Under the pieces are notes generated by a model that saw only the letters and a program-made list of their open reading frames with translations, searched no databases and was not told where the DNA came from. A program made the position numbers and the translations under genes. 64,000 bases of DNA from Prochlorococcus marinus XMU1411 (GTDB lineage: Bacteria; Cyanobacteriota; Cyanobacteriia; PCC-6307; Cyanobiaceae), in assembly GCF_017696075.1 (NCBI RefSeq), contig NZ_JAAORI010000004.1, positions 62,001 through 126,000 of the forward strand, written 5' to 3'. The stretch's first letter is position 1; each line of letters starts with the position of its first letter. This document shows positions 35,871 to 44,319 of the stretch, piece after piece.

Positions 35871-36929
35871 CTAATTTTGAGTAATTTTTGTATTTTCAAT
35901 ATTGTCAAAAGCTTGACCAATTTTCTTAAAGTCAAATCCCATTGCTCTTAGTGCGTGCCAAAGATGACCTTGTAAGAAAAAGAAACCCAAATAAAAATGA
36001 GTATTAGCAAGCCAAGCTCTTGAGCTATATGCCCCTGAACCTAAATCTACCGTATCAGTAAAATAAGGTGCGAATTCAAATTGAAGCTTTAAGGGCTCTC
36101 CATATAAATCAACTGGATATATAGTTGTGTTTGAAGCACACCAAAAAGCCGCAACGAAAGCCATATAAGATACACCAACTACTGAGTATGACAAAATAGC
36201 CTCAGCACCAAGTAATCCTTTTCCTTTAAATTCTGTATATTCTCCAAATTGTTTAGTACAAATATGGAAAACTCCTCCAATTATTTCGAGGAAAGCTAAG
36301 AAAGCATGTCCTCCCATGACATCTTCCAGACTATCTATTTTTAAAAAATCAAATTGATGATTCCAGATAGCGGCAATATCTAAATTGTAAATAACTTGTC
36401 TTGTAGATCCTATTGCTGGGTCGTAAATTCCATGAATACGAGCCCATTCAACAAACATTATTGCTCCAAGTCCAAGAAAAATTAGATGATGACCAAGAAT
36501 AAAAGTTAATTTATCTGGATCATCCCATTCAAAATCAAATTTTTGTGGCTTACTATTTTCTGGATAGTCTCCAAGATCGCCTGCAAATTTATTGGAGTGT
36601 AGTAATCCCCCAGCACCCAGCACTGCTGAGAATATTAGATGTAATGTGCAAATTACAACAATTCCATATGGTTCTGTAATAACACCATTTTCAATACCGC
36701 CAATTCCTATACCCGCTAGATGAGGTAAAACAATTGCTTTTTGTGCACCCATTGGAATACTGGAGTCATAACGAGCCAATTCGAATAATCCAAAAGCTCC
36801 TGCCCAGAACATCATTAGACCTGCATGGGCAGCATGAGCAGCTATGAATTTACCTGAACGGCCAACAACACCAGAATTCCCTGCATACCAGTCATAGGTG
36901 ACATCAGATTTTCCGTAAGTTTGTAACAC
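35871..36929 (-). CDS. Chlorophyll-binding antenna protein, Pcb/IsiA family
   Basis: A six-helix CP43-like protein of 352 aa lacking the large lumenal loop of CP43, as expected for Pcb/IsiA. Features include MLQTYGKSDVTYDWYAGNS, GKFIAAHAAHAGLMMFWAGA, FILGHHLIFLGLGAI, LEDVMGGHAFLAFLEIIGGV and HFYLGFFFLQGHLWHALRAM with chlorophyll-ligand histidines. GTG start. It lies 148 bp downstream of flavodoxin isiB on the same strand, the reverse of the usual isiA-isiB order. The pairing suggests an iron-stress antenna rather than the constitutive Pcb. It has its own terminator. Confidence 0.93.
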   Translation of the reverse strand: MLQTYGKSDVTYDWYAGNSGVVGRSGKFIAAHAAHAGLMMFWAGAFGLFELARYDSSIPMGAQKAIVLPHLAGIGIGGIENGVITEPYGIVVICTLHLIFSAVLGAGGLLHSNKFAGDLGDYPENSKPQKFDFEWDDPDKLTFILGHHLIFLGLGAIMFVEWARIHGIYDPAIGSTRQVIYNLDIAAIWNHQFDFLKIDSLEDVMGGHAFLAFLEIIGGVFHICTKQFGEYTEFKGKGLLGAEAILSYSVVGVSYMAFVAAFWCASNTTIYPVDLYGEPLKLQFEFAPYFTDTVDLGSGAYSSRAWLANTHFYLGFFFLQGHLWHALRAMGFDFKKIGQAFDNIENTKITQN

Positions 36930-37077
36930 TTGATTTAAGTAAACAGCAAATTGAGCATATTGCTAATCACTATTGTTTTTTAAATGTTCTTCACACATTT
37001 AATTACTTATGTAAAAAAAACATATCGTGAAAGAACAAATGTTACAAATTTAGGCGGTAATATCTGTAAAAGATTGA

Positions 37078-37602
37078 TTATGCCAATGAAGGGATTTCGC
37101 CTTTAAGCTGAGAAGCCCATGTTTCTAAACGTGAATCAGTCAAATCAGATTCACTGTCCTCATCAAGAGGTAATCCACAAAAGCTTTCTCCAATAACACT
37201 TTTAGACTCATCAAATGTATAAGAAGATTTATCTACGTAACCGACCATTTCCGCTCCTGCTTTCGTGAAGTAGCTGTGAAGTTCTTCCATTGCATCACAA
37301 TAGTTTTCTGTATAGGTAGAAGAATCTCCTAAACCAAAAATTGCAACTTTTTTTCCTGATAAACTTAGTTCTCCAATATCCTCTAAGATTGAATCCCATG
37401 CAGTTCCAGATCTTTCTTCATCAGCGCCAGTATTCCAAGTAGGTATCCCACAGATAATTCCATCAAGACCTTCAAATTCCGAAAGATCATCCACATCAGA
37501 TACATCTTTAGGAGCCTCTGCTGAAGAGATAAAGTTGTGAAGACGATCAGCCACGTCTTCAGTTTTTCCAGTTGTAGTTGCGTAATAAATTCCTACAGTC
37601 AT
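37078..37602 (-). CDS. isiB: Flavodoxin
   Basis: A long-chain FMN flavodoxin of 174 aa that replaces ferredoxin under iron limitation. The phosphate loop TTTGKT is at 9-14, the FMN-stacking segment around IPTWNTGADEERSGTAWD (Trp-containing) and GLGDSSTYTENYCDAMEEL are conserved. ATG start. It is followed on the same strand by the Pcb/IsiA-type gene and is divergent from the peroxiredoxin-like gene. Iron-dependent control is likely but I could not identify a convincing operator. Confidence 0.96.
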   Translation of the reverse strand: MTVGIYYATTTGKTEDVADRLHNFISSAEAPKDVSDVDDLSEFEGLDGIICGIPTWNTGADEERSGTAWDSILEDIGELSLSGKKVAIFGLGDSSTYTENYCDAMEELHSYFTKAGAEMVGYVDKSSYTFDESKSVIGESFCGLPLDEDSESDLTDSRLETWASQLKGEIPSLA

Positions 37603-37743
37603 AACTTCAAAATGTTTACATTAAGATAATAAAATCTAAAAACGTTAAATTAATTTCTTTAAAAACTTTTTCACGTAAAATTTTATACTAATCAAGGTAA
37701 AAAAATTTTTTTTGAGAATAATTTATAAATCATTTAAAACATC

Positions 37744-38478
37744 GTGACTGACAAATTTCAAAATAACATCAAAAAACTTGTTGAAGAATTCAACTTTAAT
37801 GGGCAGAAAAAATTCAAATTAATTATTTTATTTGGTTTGTTAGGAGATTTTGATAGCTTTGAATATGCAATAAATTTGAAAAGTTTTATCGATAAAAATT
37901 TAGATAAAAATTTAGATATTTTTGCAATTGCTATTGGAAACCAAAATGGAAAAGAAAAATTCTGTAAATTTACTGGCTTTCGTAAAGAAAATCTAATAGT
38001 TGTTTCTAATAACAAAATTCATAACAATCTTGAAGTTTCAAGAGGATTAAATATAGGTTTAGGAGGATGGATAAATATGCTTTTGATGCTATCAGGAATA
38101 AATTCTTTTAAAACAATAAAAGAAGTTTTTAGAGGTTACACCGGCGACCGAAAAGCAAAGCAAATCTATTCAGAATTTGACAAAATTGACGTTTTAAAAT
38201 TTCTAAAATTTTCAGGTAGCTCTTTTAAACAGGTTTTCGGAGATGGTTATTTGAGACCATTTGAATTAGCAACATTTAGATTAAACAATATGAATGAAAT
38301 AATCCAAAATTGGAGTGATTATATTCTTAATGAAGAATATCTTCCCCAAAGAGGAGCTTCCTTTTTATTAAATGATCAAAATCAAGTTATTTATAAGTTT
38401 TTTTCAAGTGATGTTCTTGGATATTCATCAAACATGAGAGATCCTTTAGGATTTTTATCTGATTCAATTAAAGAATAA
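37744..38478 (+). CDS. Peroxiredoxin-like (AhpC/TSA-related) protein
   Basis: A 244-aa cyanobacterial protein of the AhpC/TSA-like family with a thioredoxin-fold core (IILFGLLGDFDSFEYAINLK, FAIAIGNQNGKEKFCKF) and the C-terminal RGASFLLNDQNQVIYKFFSS typical of the family. The canonical peroxidatic Cys motif is not seen in its usual place (LLGDFDS instead of PxxxTxxC), so peroxidase activity is doubtful. GTG start. It may be co-transcribed with the SemiSWEET gene 18 bp downstream. Confidence 0.72.
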   Translation: MTDKFQNNIKKLVEEFNFNGQKKFKLIILFGLLGDFDSFEYAINLKSFIDKNLDKNLDIFAIAIGNQNGKEKFCKFTGFRKENLIVVSNNKIHNNLEVSRGLNIGLGGWINMLLMLSGINSFKTIKEVFRGYTGDRKAKQIYSEFDKIDVLKFLKFSGSSFKQVFGDGYLRPFELATFRLNNMNEIIQNWSDYILNEEYLPQRGASFLLNDQNQVIYKFFSSDVLGYSSNMRDPLGFLSDSIKE

Positions 38479-38496
38479 TTTTTTAAAAATATTATT

Positions 38497-38754
38497 ATGA
38501 ATGTAGATATATTTGGATATTTTGCAGCGATTTTAACAACAGCGGCATTTCTACCTCAATTGATAAAAACTTTAAAAACAAAAAAGGCAGATGATGTTTC
38601 TTTGACAACATTAATAATGTTTATTATCGGTGTTTTGTCTTGGATTATATACGGTTATAAAATTTCGTCATTACCAATATTGATAGCAAATTTTATTACC
38701 TTGATCTTAAATCTATTGATACTAATATCCAAAGTATATTTTTCAAAAACCTAA
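38497..38754 (+). CDS. SemiSWEET sugar transporter
   Basis: An 85-aa three-helix protein with the PQ-loop signature (AFLPQLIKTLKTKKADDVSL, P20-Q21), followed by MFIIGVLSWIIYGYK and a third helix. This is the bacterial SemiSWEET pattern, a dimer that forms a sugar transport pore. Substrate unknown (other SemiSWEETs move sucrose or glucose). It follows the peroxiredoxin-like gene by 18 bp. ATG start. Confidence 0.9.
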   Translation: MNVDIFGYFAAILTTAAFLPQLIKTLKTKKADDVSLTTLIMFIIGVLSWIIYGYKISSLPILIANFITLILNLLILISKVYFSKT

Positions 38755-38803
38755 AACAAGTAAAAAAAATTTATAAGTAATAAATTTATGATTTATTTAA
38801 ATC

Positions 38804-39058
38804 TTGTTTAAAATAGAAAAAAATTTGCTGATCTTGAAAACTTCAAAATGCTGGGTTTGGTTTAAAGGTAGCCTTAATAATGGTGGGTATTGGAAAGAAG
38901 GTTTTACTTGTACTTTTGATGAGAAACCAGGAGTTTTAATAGAAAGTCCTGCTTACGTAGCCTGTAGGGTCCCTACTTGGAGAGTTTTGACTAAAGAACC
39001 AGAAAATTTATATAAATCTCCTCTAATTCCTGACAAAGCAATCTGGAAGATAATTTAA
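38804..39058 (+). CDS. Small hypothetical protein (84 aa)
   Basis: Unrecognised soluble protein with CWVWFKGSLNNGGYWKEGF, CTFDEKPGVLIESPAYVACR and VPTWRVL; three cysteines and five tryptophans. The start is uncertain: TTG at 38804 gives MFKIEKN, but TTG at 38825 would drop seven residues. The composition (Trp, Cys, Gly) argues that it is a real protein. It stands alone between SemiSWEET and the AEC permease. Confidence 0.6.
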   Translation: MFKIEKNLLILKTSKCWVWFKGSLNNGGYWKEGFTCTFDEKPGVLIESPAYVACRVPTWRVLTKEPENLYKSPLIPDKAIWKII

Positions 39059-39261
39059 ATTCTAAAAAAAACAAAAAACTTTTTGACTGCACTTCGGCAA
39101 GTTAATATTGCTTACATAAATATTTAATTAATGCCATCTACTCTCTTTTCATAAATATTATCCCTTTCTTATTCTTTGGTTTTCTTCTCGGGAAAAATAA
39201 TCCAAAGATTTCAAAATATATTGCAAGACCTCTAATAAGATTTGGCATTCCATTAAGTGTA

Positions 39262-40047
39262 ATGGGTCTCCTATTAAAGGAAGGAATAGATATAAACCTA
39301 ATTAAAAGTGCATTTTTAGCATTTTCCGCAATTGGATTTTTAATATCTTTAATAAATATTATCCCAATATTTAAAAAGAGGCTTCCAAATTACACATTGC
39401 AGCTGGCTGGCCTAATAGGTAATACATCATTTCTTGGAATACCGATTGCGCTAGCTATTCTACCCTCAACAACTATAAATTTCACTATTGGATTTGATTT
39501 AGGAACAACACTTTTCGCTTGGATATTTGGACCTTTTTTTCTCCAGGGAAAATCTAACAGCAATAATACCCCAAACATCAAAGGGCTATTAAATGCATTG
39601 ATAAATAGTCCTGCATTGAGAGGGATTATTGGTGTACTTCTTGCATATCTTTTCCAAGCAGATGAAATCTTAGGCGATTATCTTTGGATTCCTTCAAGAA
39701 TAGTTATTGCTTTAGCAATAGTAATTGTGGGAACAAGACTTGGAATAATCACAAATCAAAAGGGAAGGATTTTAGATCTAAATGAAGAAATTAAATTTTC
39801 AATTTTATTAAAATTATTTATTCTTCCTTTTATTATTTTTTTTATATCCATCTCTTTAAATTTTAATTTCTATCAATCATCAGCATTAATTATTCAGGCA
39901 GGAACCCCAACAGCAATATCCACAATACTAATGGCAGAGGCTTATGGTGTAAAACAACAAATCGCTTCAAAAATTCTTTTTACTACAACTTTAATTTCAA
40001 TAATTACAATTCCTCTATTTAAATTGTTTATGAATTTATTTATTTAA
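39262..40047 (+). CDS. AEC-family permease, N-terminus uncertain
   Basis: An auxin-efflux-carrier/AEC family transporter with about nine membrane helices and family signatures (LAGLIGNTSFLGIPIALAIL; IQAGTPTAISTILMAEAYG). From the ATG at 39262 it is 261 aa, short for the family. The frame is open back to 39106 and encodes a typical first helix (INIIPFLFFGFLLGKNNP), but this stretch has no ATG, GTG or TTG. An out-of-frame ATG at 39131 would connect to it if one base were restored near the T-run at about 39145. Either a non-ATG start or a recent one-base deletion is possible. Confidence 0.72.
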   Translation: MGLLLKEGIDINLIKSAFLAFSAIGFLISLINIIPIFKKRLPNYTLQLAGLIGNTSFLGIPIALAILPSTTINFTIGFDLGTTLFAWIFGPFFLQGKSNSNNTPNIKGLLNALINSPALRGIIGVLLAYLFQADEILGDYLWIPSRIVIALAIVIVGTRLGIITNQKGRILDLNEEIKFSILLKLFILPFIIFFISISLNFNFYQSSALIIQAGTPTAISTILMAEAYGVKQQIASKILFTTTLISIITIPLFKLFMNLFI

Positions 40048-40141
40048 GCAATTTCGCAAGAGTTCACTCTTCAAAGGCATGATTAATGAATATTGTAAAG
40101 ATTATATCCTGATAACTAAATAATGTCTTAAGATTTAGGTT

Positions 40142-40393
40142 ATGAAGTCAGCAAACCCTGAAAATGAATATATCCCTTTAGACCTTAGGATTTCTGTAAG
40201 GAGAGATACCTTAAGACTTATCTCAGAGATGGCTCAAGATATGGGAATAAGCATTAATGAAGTTTTTAGTTTTTTAGCCGAAGATTCTGTCATTGATCTC
40301 GAATTGATGGAAGATTTGAATAATATCGATATACCTAGCAAGTGCAGCCTTGATGATCTAAAAAACGCTCTTCTTAAAAAAAGACTTTGTTAA
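40142..40393 (+). CDS. Small hypothetical protein, possible ribbon-helix-helix type
   Basis: An 83-aa protein. Residues 12-50 (PLDLRISVRRDTLRLISEMA then QDMGISINEVFSFLAED) resemble a beta-strand followed by two helices, as in ribbon-helix-helix regulators, but the match is loose. The C-terminal part includes KCSLDDLKNALLKKRLC with two cysteines. It converges with the glycosyltransferase gene with a 4-bp overlap. ATG start. Confidence 0.6.
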   Translation: MKSANPENEYIPLDLRISVRRDTLRLISEMAQDMGISINEVFSFLAEDSVIDLELMEDLNNIDIPSKCSLDDLKNALLKKRLC

Positions 40394-42195
40394 AATTTTT
40401 CAACTTTTCTATTTTTCCAGTCAGATTTATAACCACTATTCACTAGAAATTTTGAATACTTATTTAAATCGCTTTTTTGAATTCGCCATAAATTATAAAT
40501 CCCAAATTTGCCTAATTTTTGATGATTAATTTTTGACCATTGCTTCCCGCGGGAGGAGTATTCATCTATTACGACCAATAGAGTTTTGTATTCAAAATCG
40601 GGTTGATCCTCATAATTTTTTCTCCTATCAGTATTTAGCCTGTCTGACAGATTAATTAATCCAACTTCAGTGTTTGGTTCATAAAAAACTATTTGCCTAG
40701 AATAATAATGTAATGATGGTTTTCTTATCCCGATCATTGCTAAAGTTTCCCTCCCCTCTCGAATATCTAAAATTAATTTTGAGATATGCCTTAAGGGTAA
40801 TTGTCTTGAAGTATCTGCTAATTTTCTAATTGGGAACATCAAAAAAGATTGTCCAATTAAAAGTAAAATTTGAAGATAAAGAAGGATATATTTGGATTTT
40901 AAAGAAAATAAAATTAATGAAAGAATTGTAAATGAAGAAAAGAATAATTTGGCTTTGAAAATTATCCCAGAGCTTATTAGTTCAGACGCAAGATTAGGCA
41001 TTTCAGGATCATTAATTGAACTTAACCAATTATTTGAGAAAAAGAATGCCATTGAAACACCAAACAAAATTAAAATATTAAAAAACCATAAATATAGATA
41101 ACTTTTACTGGAATTTTTTAAGTTTATAAAGCTATTACTAATTAAGATTGCCGCTGCTGGAATTGCTGGCAGCCAATAGCTTGGTAGTTTTGTAGCAGAA
41201 AGGCTAAAGAAAATTAAAACCGATGTTAACCAACATAGAGAATAGGTATTAAGGGTCTCAGTGACATTGCAACTTTCTTTTGAACTTTTCAATAAATTCT
41301 TAATAGCTTTGAATATCCCGTGATACAAAAAAGGAGTGAATGGTAACGAAGCCAATATCATTATGTAAAGAAAAAACCAGAATGGTTCTGCATGATTATT
41401 TACAACTGAGGTATATCTTTGAAAATTATGGTAACCAAAAAAATTGTCCCAAAAAGGCTTTCCCTCTTTTATGAGTTCTAATATGTACCATGGAACACTT
41501 ATAAGTATTGTTATTAAAAAACCTTTCTTAGGATTTATTTTACAGAGCAACGGTTTCCAATTCTTCTGACTAAACAAGAACGATGTAATAGTCAATAATG
41601 CCAGAACAAATGCAACTGGTCCTTTAGTTAAAATTGCAAAACCTAAAAATACCCACGCTGAAATACATTGGTCATTATTTTCACTTGCCATTCTTCTCCA
41701 AAATAAAAGCAGGCTAATCCCTAAGGTTCCAGTTAAAAGGGCATCACTCACCGCAGTTCTACTCCAGATAATTATTAGTGGAGACAAAGCAAAGGCTAAT
41801 GATGCAACTATTGGAGTGAGGAATTGCCTATCACTCTTCTGTGGCCAACAAAACAAAGTATCTCCAATCATCAACATTAAAAATAATGATCCCAAGGCCG
41901 AAGGAAGTCTTGCTGAGAGTGTCCCAAAACTATCCCAGATCTCGTTTTTCGGTAATGAGTAAAAAAAACCCATTAGCCAATATATTAATGGAGGCTTATC
42001 AAAGCGGAACATTCCATTGACCTTTGGAGTTATCCAATCACCAGATTCACTCATTGCCCTTGCCGCAGCTGCAAATAAAGGTGGCGTTTCATCCACCAGT
42101 CCTGTAGTACCTAAACCTAAAATAAATATAATGATTCCTGAAATTAAAACTATTGTTGAGTTTAAAAGCCTTTTTTTTGAGTTCAGAAAAATCAT
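40390..42195 (-). CDS. GT39/ArnT-like membrane glycosyltransferase
   Basis: A 601-aa integral membrane protein with about 11 helices of the PMT/ArnT superfamily, which uses lipid-linked sugars to glycosylate proteins or lipids. The first lumenal loop has the acidic pair D35-E36 (GLVDETPPLFA) and the DKPPLIYWLMG motif that marks this group. The C-terminal soluble part contains PSLHYYSRQIVFYEP. ATG start. It is 24 bp downstream of a GT4 glycosyltransferase on the same strand. Confidence 0.9.
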   Translation of the reverse strand: MIFLNSKKRLLNSTIVLISGIIIFILGLGTTGLVDETPPLFAAAARAMSESGDWITPKVNGMFRFDKPPLIYWLMGFFYSLPKNEIWDSFGTLSARLPSALGSLFLMLMIGDTLFCWPQKSDRQFLTPIVASLAFALSPLIIIWSRTAVSDALLTGTLGISLLLFWRRMASENNDQCISAWVFLGFAILTKGPVAFVLALLTITSFLFSQKNWKPLLCKINPKKGFLITILISVPWYILELIKEGKPFWDNFFGYHNFQRYTSVVNNHAEPFWFFLYIMILASLPFTPFLYHGIFKAIKNLLKSSKESCNVTETLNTYSLCWLTSVLIFFSLSATKLPSYWLPAIPAAAILISNSFINLKNSSKSYLYLWFFNILILFGVSMAFFFSNNWLSSINDPEMPNLASELISSGIIFKAKLFFSSFTILSLILFSLKSKYILLYLQILLLIGQSFLMFPIRKLADTSRQLPLRHISKLILDIREGRETLAMIGIRKPSLHYYSRQIVFYEPNTEVGLINLSDRLNTDRRKNYEDQPDFEYKTLLVVIDEYSSRGKQWSKINHQKLGKFGIYNLWRIQKSDLNKYSKFLVNSGYKSDWKNRKVEKF

Positions 42196-42219
42196 TAATA
42201 TATTAATTAATTTATTTAT

Positions 42220-43296
42220 TTATTTATATTCAATGATTACCTTATTAAGCCAGTTCACAACCTTGTTAGCAAATATATCTGTAGAGGCATTTTTTTCTAC
42301 CCATTCTCTACATTTCTTACGCTTTATTTTTTCAATAATCTTTACATAGGAAAGCATATTTTTTTTATCATCAGGATCAGCAAGATACCCTGTTTGCCCA
42401 TGTTTAATAATTTCACTTGGTCCACCCCTTTTATATGCTACAACTGGCACCCCACAGGCTAAAGCTTCAACGACTACGTTCCCATATGCCTCATTCCACT
42501 TAGGTGTATTTAGTAAAACCCTACATTTGCCAAGTTCTTTTTGTAATTCATTAGTTGGTAAAAAACCCTTCCAATCTATAGTTCCTTTAGGAAAAGATTG
42601 TTCTATCTTTGAGGCATAGGTCTCATCTTCTTTAACTCCCCAAACTTTTAGATTTTCGCCAAGTTCTTTTGCAACATAAACAGCATCCTCTAAACCTTTC
42701 TCTGGTGCTACTCTTCCAACCCACCCCAAGGGTCCCTTTACTGAATCTTGAAAAATATAATTATCTAATTTAAAACCATTACCAATAATTATTGGTTTAT
42801 TTATAAATGGATAATCATCAGCTTGTATTTTTGAATGAAAAGCAAAATTATATGGAAATTTAGAATGTACCTTTGAGATTAAATTACATATTGCTGAACT
42901 CTCAGTACCCATACTAATAATGTGCGCAATTGGTATCTCTACATTTAAAGTCATCCAAATAGGCAACCAATCATAAGACATGTTTAATAAAACATCTGCC
43001 TTTTTAGCAATATCTAATCCTTTTTCAAGCATGCCAGCTAGAAGTGAATTATCTGGGATACTTACGGGAGAATTATAATTTTGATGCTGCCAACTAATTT
43101 GATCTTCACCATCGATGAGATGTAATTTTGCTTTTTCATTACTTTCATATAATTTAGAATTTTTAGGTGCTATCACCTCAACGGAGTGTCCCAAAGAAAG
43201 CAAGCCTGAAACCAAGGAGTTTAAAGTTAATTCAACGCCTCCACCTTTGCCGCTTCCCAAAAAACCTATTGGAGTACTAATCAGAACTATTCGCAT
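42220..43296 (-). CDS. Glycosyltransferase family 4 (GT-B)
   Basis: A 358-aa GT-B enzyme with N-terminal glycine-rich STPIGFLGSGKGGGVELTLN, linker LGWVGRVAPEKGLEDAVYVA and the C-terminal donor-binding signature EAYGNVVVEALACGVPVVAY. It transfers an activated sugar, probably in envelope or glycolipid synthesis; the acceptor is unknown. It heads a two-gene minus-strand set with the GT39 enzyme and is preceded by an EamA transporter 29 bp away. ATG start. Confidence 0.92.
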   Translation of the reverse strand: MRIVLISTPIGFLGSGKGGGVELTLNSLVSGLLSLGHSVEVIAPKNSKLYESNEKAKLHLIDGEDQISWQHQNYNSPVSIPDNSLLAGMLEKGLDIAKKADVLLNMSYDWLPIWMTLNVEIPIAHIISMGTESSAICNLISKVHSKFPYNFAFHSKIQADDYPFINKPIIIGNGFKLDNYIFQDSVKGPLGWVGRVAPEKGLEDAVYVAKELGENLKVWGVKEDETYASKIEQSFPKGTIDWKGFLPTNELQKELGKCRVLLNTPKWNEAYGNVVVEALACGVPVVAYKRGGPSEIIKHGQTGYLADPDDKKNMLSYVKIIEKIKRKKCREWVEKNASTDIFANKVVNWLNKVIIEYK

Positions 43297-43325
43297 TATT
43301 TAGACTTTTTAAACTAATAAACTAT

Positions 43326-44267
43326 TTAAATTGTATTGTCGGTGAATTTATCTTCCCATAGAGACCTTCTTTGGCTTACGAAAAATACCGAGATAAGAAC
43401 AAAAACAACCCCTATCCATTGAACAAAAGTAAGTCTTTCATTTAACCAAACGCCTCCACTCAGAAGAGCAAATACAGGAGTTAAAAATGCAAGAGTACTA
43501 AATCCAGTTATTTCTTTATTATTAGCAAAGTAGAAAAACAATCCATAAGCTATTGCTCCCCCGAAAATACTTGCAAATGACATAAGTCCCCAATCAAATA
43601 TTGACCAATCTGGAATTATTTGAAAATTTGATTGCAAGCAATGTTTAATAATCAAGGGGATGCTCCCTAAAATCATGTGCCAACCTGTGACTGCAACTGG
43701 ATCACTTTTGGTACAGGTGAATCTAATTAAAATAGTCCCAAGGGCCATAGCAAGAGAAGCTGCAAGCATCCAGAGCTCTCCAAAGTTAAAAGACACATCA
43801 GTTATTGAAGTATCTGACATTAACCACCAATTGCTTAGAAATTCTTGTGGAACTCCTAAGAATACTATTCCTCCTAAGCCAAAAAGAAAGCCCAACCATC
43901 CTATTGGATTTATTATATTCCCAAAAATTACCCTTGCCAAAATAGCTACCAAAAGCGGTTGAGAATCAATCAATACAGAGCCTAGACCTGCACCAGTTTT
44001 TTCAATCCCATAAGTTAAAAACAACTGAAAAAAAGTAGCATCTACAATTGTAAAAACAAAAAACCACTTCAAATCGCACCTATAAATTTTCGGATCTCTT
44101 TTTAACAAATATGTTGTAATTAGAACAAGAATTCCTGCAGGGAGTAATCTTAAAGAAGCCACAAACTCTGGTCCAGCACTAGATACTAAGGGAGTCATAG
44201 CCGCCATAGAAGTACCCCAAAGTGCAAAAGGGAGTATCATTAAAAACCAATTTAGGATTGAATTCAT
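43326..44267 (-). CDS. EamA/DMT-family transporter
   Basis: A 313-aa protein with ten hydrophobic helices in two repeats: LILPFALWGTSMAAMTPLV in the first and FGGAIAYGLFFYFANNKE plus FLTPVFALLSGGVWLNERLT in the second. The last segment is the EamA repeat signature. Likely exports or takes up a small metabolite. It is upstream of the glycosyltransferases and divergent from sppA with 52 bp between. Confidence 0.9.
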   Translation of the reverse strand: MNSILNWFLMILPFALWGTSMAAMTPLVSSAGPEFVASLRLLPAGILVLITTYLLKRDPKIYRCDLKWFFVFTIVDATFFQLFLTYGIEKTGAGLGSVLIDSQPLLVAILARVIFGNIINPIGWLGFLFGLGGIVFLGVPQEFLSNWWLMSDTSITDVSFNFGELWMLAASLAMALGTILIRFTCTKSDPVAVTGWHMILGSIPLIIKHCLQSNFQIIPDWSIFDWGLMSFASIFGGAIAYGLFFYFANNKEITGFSTLAFLTPVFALLSGGVWLNERLTFVQWIGVVFVLISVFFVSQRRSLWEDKFTDNTI

Positions 44268-44319
44268 TAGGTCTGCTGATAATCTTTTTAAAGTAGTTTT
44301 ATGAATTTACTTTAAAAGA

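Noticed and set aside
37603-37743. Fur box upstream of isiB
   Set aside because: AT-rich partial matches exist, but none is clearly better than background in this spacer.
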